From NCBI GenBank assembly GCA_021809305.1, contig JAKBAF010000044.1:1-8250 (forward strand): a DNA stretch of 8,250 nt. The letters run 5' to 3'. The translations under genes and the position numbers were made by a program. Positions 5,679 through 8,250 of this stretch are shown here, one piece after another. Under the pieces are notes generated by a model, which saw only the letters and a list, made by a program, of their open reading frames with translations, made no database searches and was not told the DNA's origin. Within the stretch, counting starts at the first letter, position 1. Every line of letters begins with the position of its first letter. The DNA is from a bacterium. Its GTDB lineage: Bacteria; Chlamydiota; Chlamydiia; Chlamydiales; JAFEGQ01.

Positions 5679-6949
5679 TGAGTATTGAAGCTGTGATCGG
5701 AAACTTGCGGCGCATCGAGCGAACCCTACTCCAAAGCGACCTGCTGCCGCAACTTTCATACCCCCTCGAATTTCCTTGGGAGGCGCTCGAAGAGGAGCTG
5801 GCACGCAGGCTTGGCCTGAAAGAGTTACACCTTGAGCGCGAGCCGCCACTTTGGCGCAAAAGCGGCAAGGCGCTTGCAGAGCTTGGAGAGCCGCAGATCC
5901 TCTTTGGCCTTGCCTGCCCCCCAATTGAGGGTCCCCTCCTCTTTGCAATGGCGCAAGAGGATATTCGCTCTCTTACCAAAGAGCTTCTCAAACTACCAGA
6001 TGAAGCGGCGCTCTTGCTCGACCGGGTCTTTCTAGAAGAGATGGGCCGCTTTGTTGCCATGCAAATCATCGCAATAGCTAAGCAGCAGAGCTTTCCCCAA
6101 GGAGCCCTCCTTCGACTCGATGCGGCCCAAAGTGATCTAGGCGGTAATCTAGAAGAAGAGGCGCTCACCTTCTCTGTAACAGCGAGATTTGATGGGGAGG
6201 CCATTCACGGACGGCTTATCCTCTCGTGGCCCTTTGTGCAATCGTGGCGGCGACGTTATGCGAGCCGTCGCCCTGCAAAGTTGGAGACAAGCGTTGCAAA
6301 GCTTATCGATATCAACCTTGGTCTGAAGGTTGGCAGTGTTGCCCTAACGCGAGAGGAGTATTCAAACCTCTCCGCTGGGGATTTTGTTACCCTAGACCAC
6401 TGCTCCTTTGATCCTGATCAGCAGACAGGATCGGCCTTATTAACACTCAATGACGACTCCCTTTTTGAGCTCTCTCTCTCCAAGAAAGAGGCAAAAATTC
6501 GAGAACAATTTATCACTTGCGAGGCAACCCCCATGGGCAAAAAATCCGATGACGACGATCTCGATGAGGATGATTTCGACCTAGATACAGAAGATGAGGA
6601 TGATTTTAGCGACTTTGACGAGGAAGAGGACGAGGAGGAGGCTCCGCAACAGGGCACAGGAGAACTCGATGACGAGGAAGAGGGTAGAGAGGAAAAGGGT
6701 GAGCAGGAAGCCGCTGCCACAGAGCCCCTTGTCTCTAGAATGGAGCTCCCTATCACCCTATCCATTGAGCTTGGCCGCGTTAAGATGAGTGCCGCAACCT
6801 TAAGTGCCCTCGAGCCTGGCAGCCTATTAGATCTTAAGTTACCCCTAACTACCAGCGTCGATCTTATTGCCGGCGGCGCCTGCATTGGTCGAGGGGAGCT
6901 TATCCGTATCGGCGATGTAGCAGGTGTTCGCATACTCGAATTGGGGTAG
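5678..6949 (+). CDS. cdsQ: CdsQ, T3SS cytoplasmic-ring/sorting-platform protein (SctQ)
   Basis: 423 residues, longer than the ~373 I recall for C. trachomatis CT672. An N-terminal SctQ-type region (1-205) is followed by a first SpoA-like domain (about 207-270). A very acidic linker (287-354, with DDDDLDEDD and DEEEDEEE) precedes a clear C-terminal SpoA domain (about 356-422). That domain starts LPITLSIELGRVKMS and ends VAGVRILEL, the classic FliN/SctQ pattern. SctQ forms the pods below the injectisome that load chaperone-substrate complexes and connect to the ATPase. The acidic linker probably explains most of the extra length. An in-frame ATG at 6533 with a GAGG site could produce a separate C-terminal SpoA fragment, as several SctQ genes do. 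The start overlaps the cdsP stop by one base, so translation is probably coupled. Confidence 0.93.
   Translation: MSIEAVIGNLRRIERTLLQSDLLPQLSYPLEFPWEALEEELARRLGLKELHLEREPPLWRKSGKALAELGEPQILFGLACPPIEGPLLFAMAQEDIRSLTKELLKLPDEAALLLDRVFLEEMGRFVAMQIIAIAKQQSFPQGALLRLDAAQSDLGGNLEEEALTFSVTARFDGEAIHGRLILSWPFVQSWRRRYASRRPAKLETSVAKLIDINLGLKVGSVALTREEYSNLSAGDFVTLDHCSFDPDQQTGSALLTLNDDSLFELSLSKKEAKIREQFITCEATPMGKKSDDDDLDEDDFDLDTEDEDDFSDFDEEEDEEEAPQQGTGELDDEEEGREEKGEQEAAATEPLVSRMELPITLSIELGRVKMSAATLSALEPGSLLDLKLPLTTSVDLIAGGACIGRGELIRIGDVAGVRILELG
6521..6535 (+). promoter_or_regulatory. Candidate internal translation start within cdsQ
   Basis: GAGG at 6521-6524 lies 8 bases before an in-frame ATG at 6533 (Met286). 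Initiation here would give a 138-residue product holding the acidic linker and the second SpoA domain. Yersinia, Shigella and Salmonella SctQ genes make such a short form. A second in-frame ATG at 6740 lies just before the SpoA domain but has no visible ribosome site. This is inference from position and spacing only. Confidence 0.4.
6539..6712 (+). repeat. Low-complexity Asp/Glu-rich coding tract in cdsQ
   Basis: GAx-codon-rich DNA encodes about 58 residues dominated by Asp and Glu (residues 288-345). It reads as a flexible, strongly negative spacer between the two SpoA domains. On the opposite strand it produces a spurious Ser-rich open frame. The repetition is imperfect, with no fixed unit. 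Confidence 0.8.
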
Positions 6950-6958
6950 AAAAAATCG

Positions 6959-8250
6959 ATGTCTCAGGAATTTCATAAGCAGGCGACGCTGCCAGGACTG
7001 CCCGGCTTGCGGCTTAACGACCCCTTAAGCCCAGAGGCTGAGGCGCCCCTCCCCGCCTTCATCGGTCCCTACAAAATCGAGGGAACCTTAAGTCGTGGCG
7101 GTATGAGCCACCTCTATCTCGCCATTCACCCGGAGACACACGAGCCTGTAGCGGTTAAAGTCCTTCTCTCAAGATTCCTCGCCCACCCTGAAATGAAGGG
7201 GCGATTCTTGCGTGAGGCTGAGATCATCTCGCTTGCCGACCACCCCAACATCGTTAACCTCTATGGACAGGGCGAATGGGAGGGAGGCCTCTACATCGCA
7301 ATGGAGTTTATCCAAGGCATATCCCTTCGCCAGTTCATTATGCAACACACCATGTCGCTCAAACGCGCTCTCGAGACAATCTTGCAGATCGCCACCGCAA
7401 TCCAACATCTTCACTCCCATGGCGTTATCCACCGCGACCTAAAACCTGAGAATATTCTCGTCACAGCCGCAGGCGGTATCAAAGTTATCGATTTTGGCAT
7501 CGCCCAGCTACAAGATGAGAAGCGACTTGCAAGAAGGGCAGCTGAGGAGTCCCTCCCACCTCCTCTTATGGGAACGCCTGTCTACATGAGCCCTGAGCAA
7601 GAGATAAACCCACAGGGTGTCTCCTATCCCGCCGATATCTATCCTCTCGGTGTCATTACCTATGAGCTCGTCCTTGGTCGCCTAAGCCACGGCGTCATCC
7701 ACCTCTCTTTGGTGCCCAAAGGGCTTCACCGGATTCTTGCGAAGGCTCTGCAACGAGATCCAAGAGAGCGCTATCAAGATGTCACCTCTTTTATCGTTGA
7801 TCTCACTGCCTACCTCGGATCTGAGGCCATCGATGATGACCAGAGAGGGCGCGGCTATGCCCAGGACTTAAGTGAACACCTCCAAAAGGCCCAAGCAAGC
7901 CTCCTCCCAGCCACTCCCGTCTGGCCGCGCCTAGAAATTGGTGTCGCCTCTAACCAAGCCCTCAGCCTCTCTGGCATCTACTACGACTTCCTCAACTTAG
8001 GCGATAGCCGGTATGGCATCGTGATGAGCGAACCCTCTTCCAAAGGGGTCCCGGGGATCATTCACGCCGCCATGCTCCAAGGTATGTGCCGATCCCTCTG
8101 TGAGGAGAGAGATCCGGTTGCCCTTGTCACCAAGCTAAACAAGCTTGTCATACGGTATGGCGTTGAGGAGATCTTTACCCTCAACCTCCTCATACTAAAT
8201 GAGAGCGATCACACTATCTCCTACATCTCTTGTGTCTACGGTCCCCTCTA
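6959..8250 (+). CDS. pkn5: Pkn5-like Hanks-type Ser/Thr kinase with C-terminal SpoIIE/PP2C-like domain (3' end cut by window)
   Basis: Open from the ATG at 6959 to the window end: 430 complete codons and no stop. Residues 37-285 are a full bacterial kinase domain. They show a Gly-rich loop (LSRGGMSHLYLA), VAVK with Lys67, helix-C Glu86, the catalytic loop HRDLKPEN (158-165, Asp160), DFG (178-180), GTPVYMSPE (205-213), Asp226 of subdomain IX and Arg271 near the end. All catalytic residues are present, so activity is expected. Residues about 325-430 resemble a SpoIIE/RsbU phosphatase domain, but its metal-site residues are altered. I see no membrane helix in the visible part, so it is probably cytoplasmic or exported. 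The position right after cdsQ matches CT673 (Pkn5), reported as a possible T3SS-linked kinase. The ribosome site is weak (GGGG, about 12 bases upstream). The secretin gene cdsC would be expected next. Confidence 0.88.
   Translation, partial: MSQEFHKQATLPGLPGLRLNDPLSPEAEAPLPAFIGPYKIEGTLSRGGMSHLYLAIHPETHEPVAVKVLLSRFLAHPEMKGRFLREAEIISLADHPNIVNLYGQGEWEGGLYIAMEFIQGISLRQFIMQHTMSLKRALETILQIATAIQHLHSHGVIHRDLKPENILVTAAGGIKVIDFGIAQLQDEKRLARRAAEESLPPPLMGTPVYMSPEQEINPQGVSYPADIYPLGVITYELVLGRLSHGVIHLSLVPKGLHRILAKALQRDPRERYQDVTSFIVDLTAYLGSEAIDDDQRGRGYAQDLSEHLQKAQASLLPATPVWPRLEIGVASNQALSLSGIYYDFLNLGDSRYGIVMSEPSSKGVPGIIHAAMLQGMCRSLCEERDPVALVTKLNKLVIRYGVEEIFTLNLLILNESDHTISYISCVYGPL

Noticed and set aside
5361..6204. 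Long minus-strand open frames opposite cdsP and cdsQ (195 and 222 codons)
   Set aside because: They lie wholly opposite well-supported genes and show Ser/Arg/Ala-rich composition typical of antisense shadows. No recognisable domain is present.
6418..6933. Minus-strand Ser-rich open frame (171 codons)
   Set aside because: The Ser runs are the complement of the Asp/Glu codons in the acidic linker of cdsQ; this is a composition artefact.
6740..6949. Internal start at ATG 6740 giving just the second SpoA domain
   Set aside because: In frame and well placed relative to the domain, but no Shine-Dalgarno-like sequence lies in the preceding 15 bases; ATG 6533 is the better candidate.

Overview
The window is a stretch of a type III secretion system (T3SS) operon from a member of the phylum Chlamydiae. 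All ten genes lie on the + strand, in the order sctD(cdsD)-cdsE-cdsF-cdsG-CT668-like-cdsN-cdsO-cdsP-cdsQ-pkn5-like. This is the gene order I know from Chlamydia trachomatis CT664-CT673, including the kinase embedded after the C-ring gene. By eye the base composition is slightly over half G+C. That is richer than the roughly 40% of the familiar Chlamydiaceae and most cultured environmental chlamydiae, so a divergent or environmental lineage is likely. I cannot name the species.

Layout. 2-1093 is the C-terminal part of the inner-membrane ring protein CdsD, whose N-terminus lies outside the window. 1140-1391, 1439-1666 and 1670-2164 form the needle module: CdsE and CdsG (needle co-chaperones) flank CdsF (needle subunit). 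2236-2883 is a CT668-type protein whose last 75 residues align over their whole length with the needle subunit, making it a candidate inner-rod (SctI-like) component. 2893-5678 encodes the export engine: the ATPase CdsN, its coiled-coil stalk CdsO, and a needle-length/substrate-switch candidate, CdsP. 5678-6949 is the cytoplasmic-ring (sorting platform) protein CdsQ, with an unusually acidic linker and a possible internal translation start. 6959 to the window end is a Ser/Thr kinase fused to a degenerate-looking SpoIIE/PP2C-type domain; it is open at the right edge.

How the genes work together. CdsD anchors the basal body, CdsQ with CdsO and CdsN forms the cytoplasmic sorting and unfolding machinery, and CdsE/CdsG keep needle subunits soluble until export. 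CdsP probably measures or switches export, and the kinase may signal through phospho-Thr binding at CdsD. Genes are packed with gaps of 3 to about 70 bases, and one pair overlaps by a base. I see no convincing promoter or terminator inside the window, so it reads as the middle of one transcription unit. No stretch over 300 bases lacks a gene. I see no tRNA, rRNA, mobile element or CRISPR array.
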